64,000 nucleotides of DNA from Streptococcus infantis (lineage in GTDB: Bacteria > Bacillota > Bacilli > Lactobacillales > Streptococcaceae): NCBI RefSeq assembly GCF_015546995.1, contig NZ_JADMUH010000005.1, positions 1 through 64,000 of the forward strand, written 5' to 3'. The notes under the pieces were generated by a model. That model ran no database searches. It was not told where the DNA came from and saw only the letters and a program-made list of their open reading frames with translations. Positions 27,985 to 37,681 of the stretch are shown in pieces. The translations under genes and the position numbers were made by a program. The first letter of the stretch is position 1. Each line of letters opens with the position of its first letter.

Positions 27985-30900
27985 TTAAATCGCTTCTGTA
28001 ACAAAACTTCTGCTTTCTAGTACTTTTAACATTGCATCTGCTGTATCCAGAGCTGTAAAGAGAGGAACTCCATGTTCAATTGCTGAACGTCTGATTTGTT
28101 CACCATCTTCATCAGCTGTCCGTTTGGTACCAACTGTGTTGATGATAGCTTGAATTTTTCCTTTGCGGACGTAGCTTGGAATATCGTGTTCATCATCACC
28201 AATCTTTCCAACGAGTTGAGCCTGCAATCCATGACTTGCAAAGAACTCTGCTGTTCCTTCAGTAGCAAGGATTCCGTAGCCAATATTTTGGAAACGACGA
28301 GCCAAATCTAGTGCTTCTTCTTTTGCATCATCTGCGATAGTGAAGACAACATTACCAAAGGTTGGTAAGTGAAGATAAGAAGCTTCAAAGGCCTTGTAGA
28401 GAGCTTTTTCAAGAGTGGTATCAGAACCCATGACTTCCCCTGTTGACTTCATTTCAGGTCCAAGCAGGCTGTCTACCTTAGCTAGCTTGGTAAAGGAGAA
28501 TACTGGTGCCTTGATATGAACGCGACTACTTTCTGGGTAAAGTCCATCCTGATAACCAAGCTCTTCAAGACTTTGACCAAGTATCAACTTAGTCGCTACC
28601 TGAGCCATTGGGATATTGGTTACTTTAGAAAGGAATGGAACAGTACGACTGGCACGAGGGTTTACTTCAATGACGTATACTTTCTCATCCTTTATAACAA
28701 ACTGAATGTTCATCATCCCAAGACAGTTGAGGCCGATTGCAAGGCGTTTTGTGTAGTCTGCAATCGTTTCTTGCACTTTTTGCGACAAGGTTTGAGGAGG
28801 ATAAACAGCCATGGAGTCACCTGAGTGGACACCAGCGCGTTCGATATGCTCCATGATACCAGGGATGAGGACATTTTCTCCGTCTGAAATGGCATCGACT
28901 TCACACTCTTGTCCGACGATATAAGAGTCAACAAGAACAGGGTGGTCTGGACTTGCCTTAACCGCAGTACGCATGTAAGAACGGAGATCATCTTCATTCT
29001 CAACGATTTCCATAGCACGTCCCCCCAAGACATATGAAGGGCGAACGAGAACTGGGAAACCAATTTTACGTGCAGCAAGTACTGCTTCTTCTTCATTGGT
29101 TGCTGTTTGTCCAGGAGGTTGTGGAATATCCAAGTCTTTGAGGGCTTGTTCGAAGAGGTCACGGTCTTCCGCACGGTCCAAGTCCGCAACTTGAGTACCA
29201 AGGATAGTCACACCAGCTTTTGCTAATGGCTCAGCTAGGTTGATAGCTGTTTGACCACCGAACTGAACAATAACACCTTTTGGTTGCTCCAAATCGATGA
29301 CATTCATCACATCTTCGAAAGTCAATGGCTCAAAGTAGAGTTTATCAGATACAGAGAAGTCTGTTGAAACTGTCTCTGGGTTTGAGTTCATAATGATGGC
29401 TTCGTAGCCAGCAGCCTGGATAGCTTTAACAGAGTGAACAGTTGCGTAGTCAAACTCTACCCCTTGACCGATACGGATTGGACCAGAACCTAGGACAAGT
29501 ACAGATTCCTTATCAGACTTGATAGACTCATTTTCCCATCCATATGTTGAGTAGAAGTACGGAGTTTCTGATTCAAATTCTGCGGCACAAGTATCTACCA
29601 TCTTGTAAACTGGGACAATCTTGTTTTCTAAACGAAGTTGGCGAACTTGATCAGCTGTATTTCCCCAAAGTTCTGCGATTTTACGATCTGAGAAACCATT
29701 GAGTTTTGCTGTTTTCAAGACATCGACATCCTGAGGATGTGCGCCCAATTCTTGCTCAATCTCAAAGATATGCAAGAGTTTATCAAGGTAGAAGATATCA
29801 ATCTTAGTCAAGTCAGCAATCTCTTCTGGTGTATAACCACGACGAATAGCTTCTGATACGTAGAAGAGACGGTCATCTTGAGCCTTGACAACTTTTTCAA
29901 TCAAGGCATCATCTGAAACATCTGCAAGCTCTGGCATTTCATTGTGATGGACACCAATTTCTAGAGAGCGACAAGCTTTAAGGAGAGATTCCTCGATGTT
30001 CCGACCGATGGCCATAACTTCTCCAGTTGCCTTCATCTGGGTACCAAGACGACGTTCCCCTTTTTCAAACTTGTCAAATGGGAAACGTGGAATTTTAGCC
30101 ACCACATAGTCAAGGGCTGGTTCAAACATGGCATAGGTTGAACCTGTAACTGGGTTAATAACTTCATCCAAGGTCAACCCTACCGCAATCTTGGCAGCCA
30201 ATTTAGCAATTGGATAACCTGTTGCCTTAGAGGCAAGAGCTGAAGAACGAGATACACGAGGATTTACTTCGATGACATAATACTTAAAACTGTGCGGATC
30301 CAGAGCTAACTGAACGTTACATCCACCTTCAATCTTGAGAGCGCGGATAATGCTCAAGCTGGCATCACGAAGCATTTGGTTTTCATAGTCTGACATGGTT
30401 TGCGCTGGAGCAAATACGATGGAATCCCCTGTGTGGATCCCAACTGGGTCAAAGTTTTCCATGTTACATACAACAAGGGCATTGTCAGCTGAGTCACGCA
30501 TCACTTCGTACTCGATTTCCTTGAAACCTGCAATAGAACGTTCAATCAAACATTGGGTAACAGGTGACAACTTCAAACCATTTTCAGCGATTTCACGCAA
30601 TTCTTCCTCGTTGGCACACATACCACCACCGGTACCACCAAGAGTGAAGGCAGGACGGACGATAACTGGGTATCCAATAGTTGCTGCAAAGGCAACCGCT
30701 TCCTCTACCGTGTTGACAATTTCTGATTCTGGAATTGGTTGCTTGAGTTCTTCCATCAATTGTTTAAAGAGATCGCGGTCCTCTGCTTGGTCGATGGCAG
30801 ACAATTTGGTACCAAGAAGTTCTACTCCAAGCTCATCCAAGATACCATTTTTTGACAATTCCATGGCCATATTAAGCCCCGTTTGACCTCCAAGAGTTGG

Positions 30901-31161
30901 GAGCAAAGCATCTGGACGTTCCTTACGGAGAATACGAGTCACAAACTCAAGTGTAATCGGTTCGATGTAGACCTTATCTGCAATCTCTTTATCTGTCATG
31001 ATGGTTGCAGGATTTGAGTTAACCAAGACAACCTCATACCCTTCTTCTTTCAAAGACAAGCAGGCCTGGGTTCCAGCATAGTCAAACTCAGCAGCCTGAC
31101 CAATAATAATCGGACCAGAACCAATCACCATAATTTTTTGAATATCAGTACGTTTAGGCAT
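27985..31161 (-). CDS. carB: Carbamoyl-phosphate synthase large subunit
   Basis: 1058 residues. Two homologous ATP-grasp halves: the first starts [14 protein letters not shown] and the second [14 protein letters not shown] near residue 555. A C-terminal MGS-like regulatory domain ends the protein (from ~930). It makes carbamoyl phosphate from bicarbonate, ammonia from CarA and two ATP. It is the last gene of pyrR-pyrB-carA-carB but is separated from carA by a structured 201-nt spacer. No Shine-Dalgarno is visible within 15 nt of its ATG, which is odd for a gene of this importance. Confidence 0.97.
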   Translation of the reverse strand: MPKRTDIQKIMVIGSGPIIIGQAAEFDYAGTQACLSLKEEGYEVVLVNSNPATIMTDKEIADKVYIEPITLEFVTRILRKERPDALLPTLGGQTGLNMAMELSKNGILDELGVELLGTKLSAIDQAEDRDLFKQLMEELKQPIPESEIVNTVEEAVAFAATIGYPVIVRPAFTLGGTGGGMCANEEELREIAENGLKLSPVTQCLIERSIAGFKEIEYEVMRDSADNALVVCNMENFDPVGIHTGDSIVFAPAQTMSDYENQMLRDASLSIIRALKIEGGCNVQLALDPHSFKYYVIEVNPRVSRSSALASKATGYPIAKLAAKIAVGLTLDEVINPVTGSTYAMFEPALDYVVAKIPRFPFDKFEKGERRLGTQMKATGEVMAIGRNIEESLLKACRSLEIGVHHNEMPELADVSDDALIEKVVKAQDDRLFYVSEAIRRGYTPEEIADLTKIDIFYLDKLLHIFEIEQELGAHPQDVDVLKTAKLNGFSDRKIAELWGNTADQVRQLRLENKIVPVYKMVDTCAAEFESETPYFYSTYGWENESIKSDKESVLVLGSGPIRIGQGVEFDYATVHSVKAIQAAGYEAIIMNSNPETVSTDFSVSDKLYFEPLTFEDVMNVIDLEQPKGVIVQFGGQTAINLAEPLAKAGVTILGTQVADLDRAEDRDLFEQALKDLDIPQPPGQTATNEEEAVLAARKIGFPVLVRPSYVLGGRAMEIVENEDDLRSYMRTAVKASPDHPVLVDSYIVGQECEVDAISDGENVLIPGIMEHIERAGVHSGDSMAVYPPQTLSQKVQETIADYTKRLAIGLNCLGMMNIQFVIKDEKVYVIEVNPRASRTVPFLSKVTNIPMAQVATKLILGQSLEELGYQDGLYPESSRVHIKAPVFSFTKLAKVDSLLGPEMKSTGEVMGSDTTLEKALYKAFEASYLHLPTFGNVVFTIADDAKEEALDLARRFQNIGYGILATEGTAEFFASHGLQAQLVGKIGDDEHDIPSYVRKGKIQAIINTVGTKRTADEDGEQIRRSAIEHGVPLFTALDTADAMLKVLESRSFVTEAI

Positions 31162-31362
31162 TTATAAGATATTAAGGGCGTCAAGCGGACAAAGCTAAAA
31201 TAGGAGTTATGACGAAGAACTGCTAGTTCTAGAAATAACTATCTTTTTAGCACCGTCCGTAGCCCGTATTCAGTTCAGCAAATACGGACCACCCTTCTCC
31301 TTTCTATTCGTCGCCTCACAGAGCGACATTAAATAAATTCTCCGACGATTTCTCACTCGTCA
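31162..31362 (-). other. Structured 201-nt carA-carB spacer
   Basis: In minus-strand order it holds an 18-nt PyrR-type hairpin (31310-31327), an AAAGGAG-like purine run, a CCGTATT / AATACGG hairpin inside GTCC/GGAC (31255-31289), and a 58-nt three-tier hairpin closed by GCTAAAA / TTTTAGC (31194-31251). The long hairpin has inner AGTTAT/ATAACT and AGAACT/AGTTCT stems and no T-run, so it is not a classic terminator. Tiny ORFs of 15-19 codons are possible but unsupported. Confidence 0.6.
31310..31327 (-). promoter_or_regulatory. PyrR-type hairpin upstream of carB (degenerate)
   Basis: Minus-strand RNA: GUCG stem, 10-nt loop CUCUGUGAGG, CGAC stem. The two canonical sites in this window have a 4-bp stem around UCCCGUGAGG, so geometry is identical and 7 of 10 loop bases match. 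Confidence 0.4.
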
Positions 31363-32442
31363 TTAATTTGTTTGTTTGAATGCTTCCATCATTTCAATGA
31401 ATTCATCAAATAGATAACTTGCATCGTGCGGACCTGGTGCAGCATCTGGGTGGAATTGCACAGAGAAACCTGGTAGATATCTGTGACGTACCCCTTCAAC
31501 TGACTTGTCATTGATTTCTTCGTGGGTGATGATTAAGTGCTCTGGTAAATCCTCACGGCTAACTGCGTAACCATGATTTTGACTAGTGAAATCCACGCGC
31601 CCAGTTGCAATTTCACGAACAGCATGGTTAAAGCCACGGTGACCAAACTTCATTTTATAGGTCTTAGCACCATTTGCCATCGCAAAGAGCTGGTGACCCA
31701 TACAGATACCAAAGATTGGAATTTTCCCGAGAATACCACGGATCATCTCAAGAGCTTCTGGTACATCTTCTGGATTCCCCGGACCATTTGACAACATAAC
31801 TCCGTCAGGGTTTAAATGCAAGATTTCCTCAGCCGTAGTTGTGTATGGAACTACAGTCACGTTACAATCACGTTTAGATAGCTCTCGTAAAATAGAGTGT
31901 TTAAGGCCGAAGTCTACTAAAACAACGCTCAAGCCAATTCCTGGAGCCGGATAAGCAGTCTTTGTAGAAACTTGTCTGATATTATCAGTCGGTAAAACAG
32001 TTGCTTGAAGTTGATCTGCAATGTGATCCATACTATCGCCAGCATGTGTTAGAGTCGCTCTCATGGTACCATGTTTACGAATAATCTTTGTAAGAGCTCG
32101 AGTGTCAATGCCTGAAATTCCAGGAATTTTCTTAGCCTTCAAGAATTCATCCAGCGTCATTTGGTTACGCCAGTTGCTGGCTCTACGAGCCTCTTCGAAA
32201 ACCACAACTCCCTTACAAGTAGGACTGATAGACTCGTAGTCGTCACGGTTAACTCCATAATTCCCTACTAGTGGATATGTGAAGGTCAAGATTTGTCCAT
32301 TATAAGATTGGTCTGTAATGGATTCTTGATATCCTGTCATTCCAGTGTTAAAGACTATTTCCCCTGTTACATCAATATCTGCACCGAAGGCCTTACCTTC
32401 AAAAACTGTGCCATCTTCTAAAACTAGAAGTCGTTTTGTCAT
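31363..32442 (-). CDS. carA: Carbamoyl-phosphate synthase small subunit
   Basis: 359 residues. An N-terminal CPSase small-chain domain ([20 protein letters not shown]) is followed by a class I glutamine amidotransferase domain. The nucleophile Cys is in [10 protein letters not shown], and the His/Glu pair is in [13 protein letters not shown]. It supplies ammonia to CarB through an internal tunnel. It lies 49 nt downstream of pyrB; that gap carries a short hairpin ending 3 nt before the GAGAGGTG ribosome site. Confidence 0.97.
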   Translation of the reverse strand: MTKRLLVLEDGTVFEGKAFGADIDVTGEIVFNTGMTGYQESITDQSYNGQILTFTYPLVGNYGVNRDDYESISPTCKGVVVFEEARRASNWRNQMTLDEFLKAKKIPGISGIDTRALTKIIRKHGTMRATLTHAGDSMDHIADQLQATVLPTDNIRQVSTKTAYPAPGIGLSVVLVDFGLKHSILRELSKRDCNVTVVPYTTTAEEILHLNPDGVMLSNGPGNPEDVPEALEMIRGILGKIPIFGICMGHQLFAMANGAKTYKMKFGHRGFNHAVREIATGRVDFTSQNHGYAVSREDLPEHLIITHEEINDKSVEGVRHRYLPGFSVQFHPDAAPGPHDASYLFDEFIEMMEAFKQTN

Positions 32443-32458
32443 ATTTTCACCTCTCGTG

Positions 32459-32474
32459 GACGCTCACTGGCGTC
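32459..32474 (-). promoter_or_regulatory. PyrR-like hairpin at the carA ribosome site
   Basis: Minus-strand RNA GACGCCAGUGAGCGUC folds as a 5-bp stem. Read as a 3-bp stem with a 10-nt loop it gives GCCAGUGAGC, matching UCCCGUGAGG at 7 of 10 positions. It abuts the carA Shine-Dalgarno. Confidence 0.35.
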
Positions 32475-32491
32475 TTTTAACGTTTTGTGTC

Positions 32492-33415
32492 TTATTTGGC
32501 TTTTCTACTTGCCAATACGGATTCTAAGATTGCCATTCGAACAAATACTCCATTGGTCATTTGTTGGACAATGCGTGATTTTGGTGCTTCAACAAGATGA
32601 TCGGCAATTTCCACATCCCGATTCACAGGAGCCGGATGCATAATGATTGCTTCTTCTTTTAAGCGATTATAGCGTTCTTGGTTCAAGCCATGTTGAGCGT
32701 GATACTCTTCTTTTGAGAAGACTGCTCCACTTTCGTGGCGTTCATGTTGAACTCGAAGCAACATCAGAACATCCACCTGGTCAACAATCTCGTCAATAGT
32801 TACAAACTGACCATAGTCTGCAAACTCTTGACTTCTCCATTCCTCAGGTCCTGCAAAGTAAAGTTTAGCACCTAAACGTTTCAAAATCTGCATATTGGAC
32901 TTGGCAACGCGTGAATGGTCCAAGTCACCAGCAATGGCAACCTTGAGCCCCTCAAAACGGCCAAATTCTTCGTAAATTGTCATCAAATCAAGCAGACTCT
33001 GACTAGGATGTTGCCCTGAGCCGTCGCCTCCGTTGATAATTGAAGTCGTGATGGTTGGGCTCGCAATCAATTCCCTGTAGTAATCAACCTCTGGGTGCCG
33101 AATAACACAGATATCTACACCAAGCGCAGACAAGGTCAGGATTGTATCATAGAGTGTCTCACCCTTGTTTACCGAGCTTGTATTCACATCAAAGTCAAGT
33201 CGTTCCAATCCCAGTTTAATCTCTGCAACTTCGAAGGATTTATGCGTTCTTGTCGAATTTTCAAAGAAAAGGTTGGAAACAATGGGATGGTCTTCGTAGG
33301 GCAACTGGGCTCCATTTTTAAACTCGATCCCTCGTTTAATCAATTTTATAACCTGATCTACAGTGAGATCTTCCATGGACACCACATGTTTTATTGCTTG
33401 TTGATTTTCTGACAT
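32492..33415 (-). CDS. pyrB: Aspartate carbamoyltransferase catalytic subunit
   Basis: 307 residues. It joins carbamoyl phosphate to aspartate in the first committed step of pyrimidine synthesis. The carbamoyl-phosphate loop [13 protein letters not shown] is near residue 50, with SLLDLMTI and the aspartate-domain motif [12 protein letters not shown] further on. No regulatory PyrI gene is adjacent, as usual in Firmicutes. It is 17 nt after pyrR. Confidence 0.97.
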   Translation of the reverse strand: MSENQQAIKHVVSMEDLTVDQVIKLIKRGIEFKNGAQLPYEDHPIVSNLFFENSTRTHKSFEVAEIKLGLERLDFDVNTSSVNKGETLYDTILTLSALGVDICVIRHPEVDYYRELIASPTITTSIINGGDGSGQHPSQSLLDLMTIYEEFGRFEGLKVAIAGDLDHSRVAKSNMQILKRLGAKLYFAGPEEWRSQEFADYGQFVTIDEIVDQVDVLMLLRVQHERHESGAVFSKEEYHAQHGLNQERYNRLKEEAIIMHPAPVNRDVEIADHLVEAPKSRIVQQMTNGVFVRMAILESVLASRKAK

Positions 33416-33432
33416 GGCTACTCCTTTAGCTT

Positions 33433-33997
<565 letters not shown>

Positions 33998-34068
33998 GAG
34001 AATGTATCATTAAGCGAGCCATACTGGAAACAGCATAGACTTACCCTTCTACTTTATCGAGCTCCTTG

Positions 34069-34086
34069 CCTGCCTCACGGGACAGG
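34069..34086 (-). promoter_or_regulatory. PyrR-binding RNA hairpin, pyr operon leader
   Basis: Minus-strand RNA: CCUG stem, loop UCCCGUGAGG, CAGG stem. It fits the known PyrR consensus ARUCCNGNGAGGYU. Together with the terminator at 33963-33997 it forms a PyrR-mediated attenuator. Confidence 0.88.
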
Positions 34087-34111
34087 TTTAAAGGAATATT
34101 TTATTGTTCTT

Positions 34112-34140
34112 ACTATATCACAAAGCCCAGTTCAAAGCAA
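34112..34140 (-). promoter_or_regulatory. pyr operon promoter
   Basis: Minus strand: TTGCTT, 17 nt, TATAGT, with an extended TGa before the -10. The leader would be about 150 nt. Confidence 0.65.
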
Positions 34141-34163
34141 GTAAAAACATTCAATATTTGACC

Positions 34164-34793
34164 TTATAATGAACCAAAATCATACAATTGTGGATAGTGT
34201 TCGCATTCTGGATTTTTCGGATGACAGATAGCACGACCAAAGTAAATCATGGCCTGATGCGCCGCCAACCACTTTTCTGGTGGCAAGACATCCATGACAC
34301 GTTTTTCAACCTCTAGGGGAGTAGCTGATTTTTTAACAATATCATGGTGTTTGCAAATGCGCTCCACATGAGTATCTACCGCAAAAGCTGGAATTCCAAA
34401 GCCCACACTCATGACTACATTAGATGTTTTACGCCCAACTCCCGCCAAACTTTCTAATTCTTCTCTAGTCTGAGGAACATGACCATCAAAATCTTCTAAT
34501 AACTGTTGCGCACATTTTTTAAGAAATTTTGCTTTATTTCGATACAGACCTAAACGAGAAATATGTTTTGCAATTTCACTCTCACTTGCGTCTGCCATGG
34601 CTTGAGGCGTAGGGAAGGCTTCAAAAAGAGCTGGTGTCGCCTTGTTTACTGCCGCATCTGTCGTCTGAGCAGACAACATAACTGCAACTAAGAGTTCAAA
34701 ATGATTGCGAAAATCTAGACTTGGTTTTGCATCTGGAAAAAGAGCTATGATTTCCTCAATGACATGACGGGCACGTTTCTTGGATAAAACCAT
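34164..34793 (-). CDS. nth: Endonuclease III family DNA glycosylase/AP lyase, cluster-less form
   Basis: 209 residues. The helix-hairpin-helix motif LESLAGVGRKTSNVV holds the catalytic Lys and is followed by the catalytic Asp in FAVDTHVER. Enzymes of this family remove oxidised pyrimidines and cut at the abasic site. The usual C-terminal four-cysteine [4Fe-4S] loop is incomplete: CHPKNPEC keeps two Cys, then EHYPQLYDF replaces the others, so no cluster can form in the standard way. The start is adjacent to the yceD stop, so the two genes are co-transcribed. Confidence 0.92.
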   Translation of the reverse strand: MVLSKKRARHVIEEIIALFPDAKPSLDFRNHFELLVAVMLSAQTTDAAVNKATPALFEAFPTPQAMADASESEIAKHISRLGLYRNKAKFLKKCAQQLLEDFDGHVPQTREELESLAGVGRKTSNVVMSVGFGIPAFAVDTHVERICKHHDIVKKSATPLEVEKRVMDVLPPEKWLAAHQAMIYFGRAICHPKNPECEHYPQLYDFGSL

Positions 34794-35336
34794 CTATTCG
34801 TCTCCATCAAACAGCCCTTGTAAACCTGCAAAAGGACTACTTGCTTCTTTTTTGACTGCTTGTTGAGCTTGATAATCTTCCTCAGACATAATTTGCCAGT
34901 CATTTCCAGAAACAAATCCCTGGCCAGCTTCTTCCTCAGCTGTTAAGACCTTGATTGGAATATTTAGCAAGATATTATCTGAAACACTTTCAGCCAGGTC
35001 GATTTCACCATTTTCGATAGGTAAAACCAAGTCATCATCAAGAACTTCTTGGTCCAGTTGATTGGTAGCACCTTCCATAAAGACTTCTGTCACTGGATAA
35101 GACTCTGCTAACTCAACAGGTTCCATACTACGACTAGAAGCAAGAACGATGGTATAAGACAGTTGGTAATCTAGGAAAAACATACGGTCTTCATACTGAA
35201 CCTTTCCAACTGCGACAATATCTTTGACATCTAAAATTTCTTGGTTACGCTCACGTAAGTCAGCTGACAAGTCTAGAGTTTGCTCAAAATACAAACCCTC
35301 AGGCTGCTTACGAACTTCTTGAATATTTAATTTCAT
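34794..35336 (-). CDS. yceD: DUF177/YceD family protein
   Basis: 180 residues, acidic, with the DUF177 pattern (DLSADLRERNQEILDVKDIVAVGKV and a central stretch of alternating hydrophobics). YceD homologues affect 23S rRNA accumulation in other bacteria; here the role is inferred. The start at 35336 (MKLNIQEVRKQPEG) has GGAGGA 4 nt upstream. An in-frame start 17 codons earlier would swallow that site. The usual rpmF neighbour is absent; nth follows instead. Confidence 0.85.
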   Translation of the reverse strand: MKLNIQEVRKQPEGLYFEQTLDLSADLRERNQEILDVKDIVAVGKVQYEDRMFFLDYQLSYTIVLASSRSMEPVELAESYPVTEVFMEGATNQLDQEVLDDDLVLPIENGEIDLAESVSDNILLNIPIKVLTAEEEAGQGFVSGNDWQIMSEEDYQAQQAVKKEASSPFAGLQGLFDGDE

Positions 35337-35440
35337 ACTTCCTCCATAAAGATTTACTTCCTTGATTATACCATGAAAGGGGGTCAAGTAAAGCCTCTAA
35401 ACTTTTAAAACATCTTTCTGTATTTTTTGATATATTCATT

Positions 35441-35468
35441 ATGACAAATTTATTTTTTGTGCTATACT
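35441..35468 (+). promoter_or_regulatory. Promoter of the bacteriocin-immunity gene
   Basis: ATGACA, 16 nt, TATACT, about 35 nt before the ATG, with AAAGGAGG in between. Confidence 0.6.
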
Positions 35469-35504
35469 ATAGGCATCAATACATGAGCAAAGGAGGACGC
35501 TCAT

Positions 35505-35834
35505 ATGGAAGACAAAGCTCTTTTAACGGAAGCTTATCAACTCGTTTCACAATTAAACCAAACAATACAAAGTTGTAAACAGGGATTGCCAGATGATCTA
35601 CGCTTACAGCAAAACATAGACGAAATTCTCAGAGCACTTAAAAAAGCTGAGAAAGTAGACAACGCCATCTTAATTGAACTGGAAACTTTTTACCAACGGA
35701 CTAGTCTTTTGATTGGACTTGGTAGTCTAAAACTAAACGACCAGGCTCGCACTGCTTGGCGAAACTATGATAAGTTTCACTACGATCACGTTAAACATAC
35801 GTTGACACTCTATGGACCTGTTTTTGGTCTTTAA
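35505..35834 (+). CDS. Bacteriocin immunity protein (enterocin A immunity family)
   Basis: 109 residues, soluble and predicted all-helical: YQLVSQLNQTIQ, then IDEILRALKKAEK, then a long helix and a short C-terminal strand-like end. This matches the four-helix EntA-type immunity fold that protects cells against class IIa or related peptide bacteriocins at the mannose PTS. A strong AAAGGAGG site is present. No bacteriocin precursor, transporter or double-glycine leader lies nearby, so it is an orphan immunity gene. No strong terminator separates it from the next promoter. Confidence 0.75.
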   Translation: MEDKALLTEAYQLVSQLNQTIQSCKQGLPDDLRLQQNIDEILRALKKAEKVDNAILIELETFYQRTSLLIGLGSLKLNDQARTAWRNYDKFHYDHVKHTLTLYGPVFGL

Positions 35835-35859
35835 AAATAGAGGATTTTATGGCTTAATC

Positions 35860-35888
35860 TTGACAAATTTTCACAAAAAGAGTATGAT
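35860..35888 (+). promoter_or_regulatory. Promoter of the ABC-F leader
   Basis: TTGACA, 17 nt, TATGAT. It starts a leader of about 215 nt before the ABC-F ATG. Confidence 0.82.
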
Positions 35889-35919
35889 GATTGCAACAAT
35901 ATTCGGAGGTAAGGGAGAC

Positions 35920-35931
35920 ATGAACAACTAA
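35920..35931 (+). CDS. Three-codon leader peptide (uORF) Met-Asn-Asn
   Basis: ATG AAC AAC TAA, preceded by an unusually strong GGAGGTAAGGGAG ribosome site. It is about 25 nt after the predicted transcript start. It is followed 8 nt later by an 8-bp hairpin (AAATAAAG-aac-CTTTATTT, 35939-35957). Short uORFs of this kind are the sensors in antibiotic-responsive leaders of ABC-F genes; here translation is inferred from the site. Confidence 0.6.
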   Translation: MNN

Positions 35932-35938
35932 GTCTATC

Positions 35939-35963
35939 AAATAAAGAACCTTTATTTAGTAGA
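35939..35963 (+). promoter_or_regulatory. Leader hairpin plus antiterminator segment
   Basis: The hairpin 35939-35957 is directly followed by TAGTAGA (35957-35963). That segment is complementary to TCTACTA (36050-36056) in the left arm of the second terminator. The two structures compete for base 35957 and for the ribosome footprint on the uORF. Confidence 0.45.
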
Positions 35964-35989
35964 TCTTGTTTCTGTCTCTTTTTTGTGTG

Positions 35990-36033
35990 CTCTTTTTCTG
36001 CTGGATTTTCAGCCCTTTTTAAAGAGTTTTTTT
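35990..36033 (+). terminator. First terminator-like hairpin in the ABC-F leader
   Basis: CTCTTT / AAAGAG outer stem with an inner GCTG / CAGC stem, followed by T7. The internal loop makes it weaker than the second. Confidence 0.5.
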
Positions 36034-36046
36034 GACATAGACGATT

Positions 36047-36074
36047 AGCTCTACTAGGTAAAGTAGAGCTTTTT
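36047..36074 (+). terminator. Second terminator in the ABC-F leader
   Basis: Nine-bp perfect stem AGCTCTACT / AGTAGAGCT with a 6-nt loop, followed by five T. It ends 37 nt before the ABC-F start, so it must be bypassed for expression. Confidence 0.8.
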
Positions 36075-36110
36075 GTTATGCAATATGGACATTCTAGAAA
36101 GGGCAATAAT

Positions 36111-37637
36111 ATGATAAAAATCAATCATCTGACCATTACACAAAACAAAGATTTAAGAGACCTTGTTTCCGATTTAAACATTAACATCCAAGACGGAGAA
36201 AAGGTCGCTATTATAGGCGAAGAAGGAAATGGAAAATCAACCTTACTTAAAACTTTAATGGGAGAAAAATTAGCTGATTTCTCTATCAGGGGAGAAATCC
36301 AATCTGACCTTCAATCACTGACTTACATTCCTCAAAAACTACCTGAGGATCTGAAAAAGAAAACTCTACATGACTACTTCTTTTTAGATTCTGCTGATTT
36401 AGACTACAGCATTCTCTATCGCTTGTCTGATGAATTACATTTTGACAGCAGTCGTTTTGCAAGCGACCAAGAAATTGGTAGCCTCTCGGGGGGCGAAGCT
36501 TTGAAAATTCAGCTCATCCATGAATTTGCCAAACCCTTTGAGATTTTATTTTTAGATGAACCTTCAAATGACCTGGATATAGAGATGGTTGATTGGCTAA
36601 AAAAACAGATTCAAAAGATGAGGCAAACCGTTATTTTCATTTCTCATGATGAAGATTTTCTCTCTCAAACAGCAGACACCATTATCCACTTGCGACTGAT
36701 AAAGCACCGGAAAGAAGCGGAAACGCTAGTAGAGCATTTAGACTACGATAGCTATAGTGACCAGAGAAAGGCTAATTTTACCAGACAAAGCCAGCAAGCT
36801 GCCAATGACCAACGAGTCTATGAAAAAACCATGGAAAAGCATCGTCGAGTCAAGCAAAATGTCGAAACTGCCTTGCGAAATACTAAAAATGATGTTGCTG
36901 GGCGACTATTAGCTAAAAAGATGAAAAATGTTCTTTCTCAAGAAAAACGCTACGAAAAAGCAGCTCAGTCCATGACTCAAAAACCACTTGAAGAGGAACA
37001 AATCCAACTTTTCTTTTCAGATATAGAGCCATTAGCGGCTTCAAAAGTCTTAGTTCGACTAGAAAATGAGACTTTATCCATTGGCCAACGAATTCTGTCT
37101 CAAGGGCTACAATTAACTGTCCGTGGTCAAGATAAAATAGGCATTATCGGTCCCAATGGCGTTGGCAAATCCACTCTTTTAGCAAAGTTACATCAACTAC
37201 TAAGCAGCAAAAGAGAGATTTCGCTTGGTTTTATGCCACAAGATTACCAAGAAACATTGCAATTGGATCTATCCCCAGTAGAATTTCTCAGCCAAACTGG
37301 ACACAAGGAGGAAATACAGAAAATCCAATCTCACTTAGCCAGTCTTAATTTCAGCTATCCAGAGATGCACCACCAAATCCACTCCTTATCTGGAGGTCAA
37401 CAGGGTAAACTCCTTCTTTTGAATTTAGTTCTACGAAAACCAAACTTTCTCCTTCTGGATGAACCCACACGAAATTTTTCTCCAACTTCTCAACCAGAAA
37501 TAAGAAAACTCTTTGCCAATTATTCTGGTGGTCTTGTCACTGTTTCGCATGATCGACGTTTCTTAAAAGAAGTTTGTACGAGTATCTATAGTCTGACAGA
37601 GCATGGTTTAGAAGTAGTTGATTTACAAGACCTTTAA
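36111..37637 (+). CDS. ABC-F family ribosome-protection ATPase
   Basis: 508 residues with two ATPase domains and no membrane part. The first domain has GEEGNGKSTL, LSGGEALKIQL and LFLDEPSNDLD. A charged interdomain linker follows (~225-300, RQSQQAANDQRVYEKTMEKH). The second domain has GPNGVGKSTL, LSGGQQGKL and LLLDEPTRNFSP. In antibiotic-resistance ABC-F proteins the linker reaches the ribosomal P-site tRNA and dislodges drugs such as lincosamides, streptogramins A or pleuromutilins; the drug here is unknown. The start at 36111 (MIKINHL) is preferred over an in-frame ATG 11 codons upstream, which abuts the terminator and lacks a ribosome site. Confidence 0.85.
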   Translation: MIKINHLTITQNKDLRDLVSDLNINIQDGEKVAIIGEEGNGKSTLLKTLMGEKLADFSIRGEIQSDLQSLTYIPQKLPEDLKKKTLHDYFFLDSADLDYSILYRLSDELHFDSSRFASDQEIGSLSGGEALKIQLIHEFAKPFEILFLDEPSNDLDIEMVDWLKKQIQKMRQTVIFISHDEDFLSQTADTIIHLRLIKHRKEAETLVEHLDYDSYSDQRKANFTRQSQQAANDQRVYEKTMEKHRRVKQNVETALRNTKNDVAGRLLAKKMKNVLSQEKRYEKAAQSMTQKPLEEEQIQLFFSDIEPLAASKVLVRLENETLSIGQRILSQGLQLTVRGQDKIGIIGPNGVGKSTLLAKLHQLLSSKREISLGFMPQDYQETLQLDLSPVEFLSQTGHKEEIQKIQSHLASLNFSYPEMHHQIHSLSGGQQGKLLLLNLVLRKPNFLLLDEPTRNFSPTSQPEIRKLFANYSGGLVTVSHDRRFLKEVCTSIYSLTEHGLEVVDLQDL

Positions 37638-37648
37638 CTTTTGGAAAT

Positions 37649-37681
37649 AAAACATCCAGAGAAAACCTCTGGATGTTTTTT
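37649..37681. terminator. Bidirectional terminator between ABC-F and htpX
   Basis: Stem AACATCCAGAG / CTCTGGATGTT followed by T6 on the plus strand and AT-rich on the minus strand. It touches the htpX stop codon. Confidence 0.85.

Noticed and set aside
31270..31300. Possible T-box motif (AAGGGTGGTCCG on the minus strand) between carA and carB.
   Set aside because: It only partly resembles the T-box core; there is no stem I, specifier loop or T-run terminator, and carB is not an amino-acid or tRNA-synthetase gene.
36029..36060. TTGACA inside the ABC-F leader as a second promoter.
   Set aside because: The -10 at 17 nt (TAGGTA) is poor and lies within the terminator stem.
36078..36110. Earlier in-frame ATG for the ABC-F gene.
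   Set aside because: It directly follows the terminator T-run and lacks a Shine-Dalgarno; the ATG at 36111 begins the usual ABC-F N-terminus.
35831..36124. A 97-residue minus-strand frame over the ABC-F leader.
   Set aside because: No ribosome site; overlaps a consensus promoter, uORF and two terminators on the plus strand.
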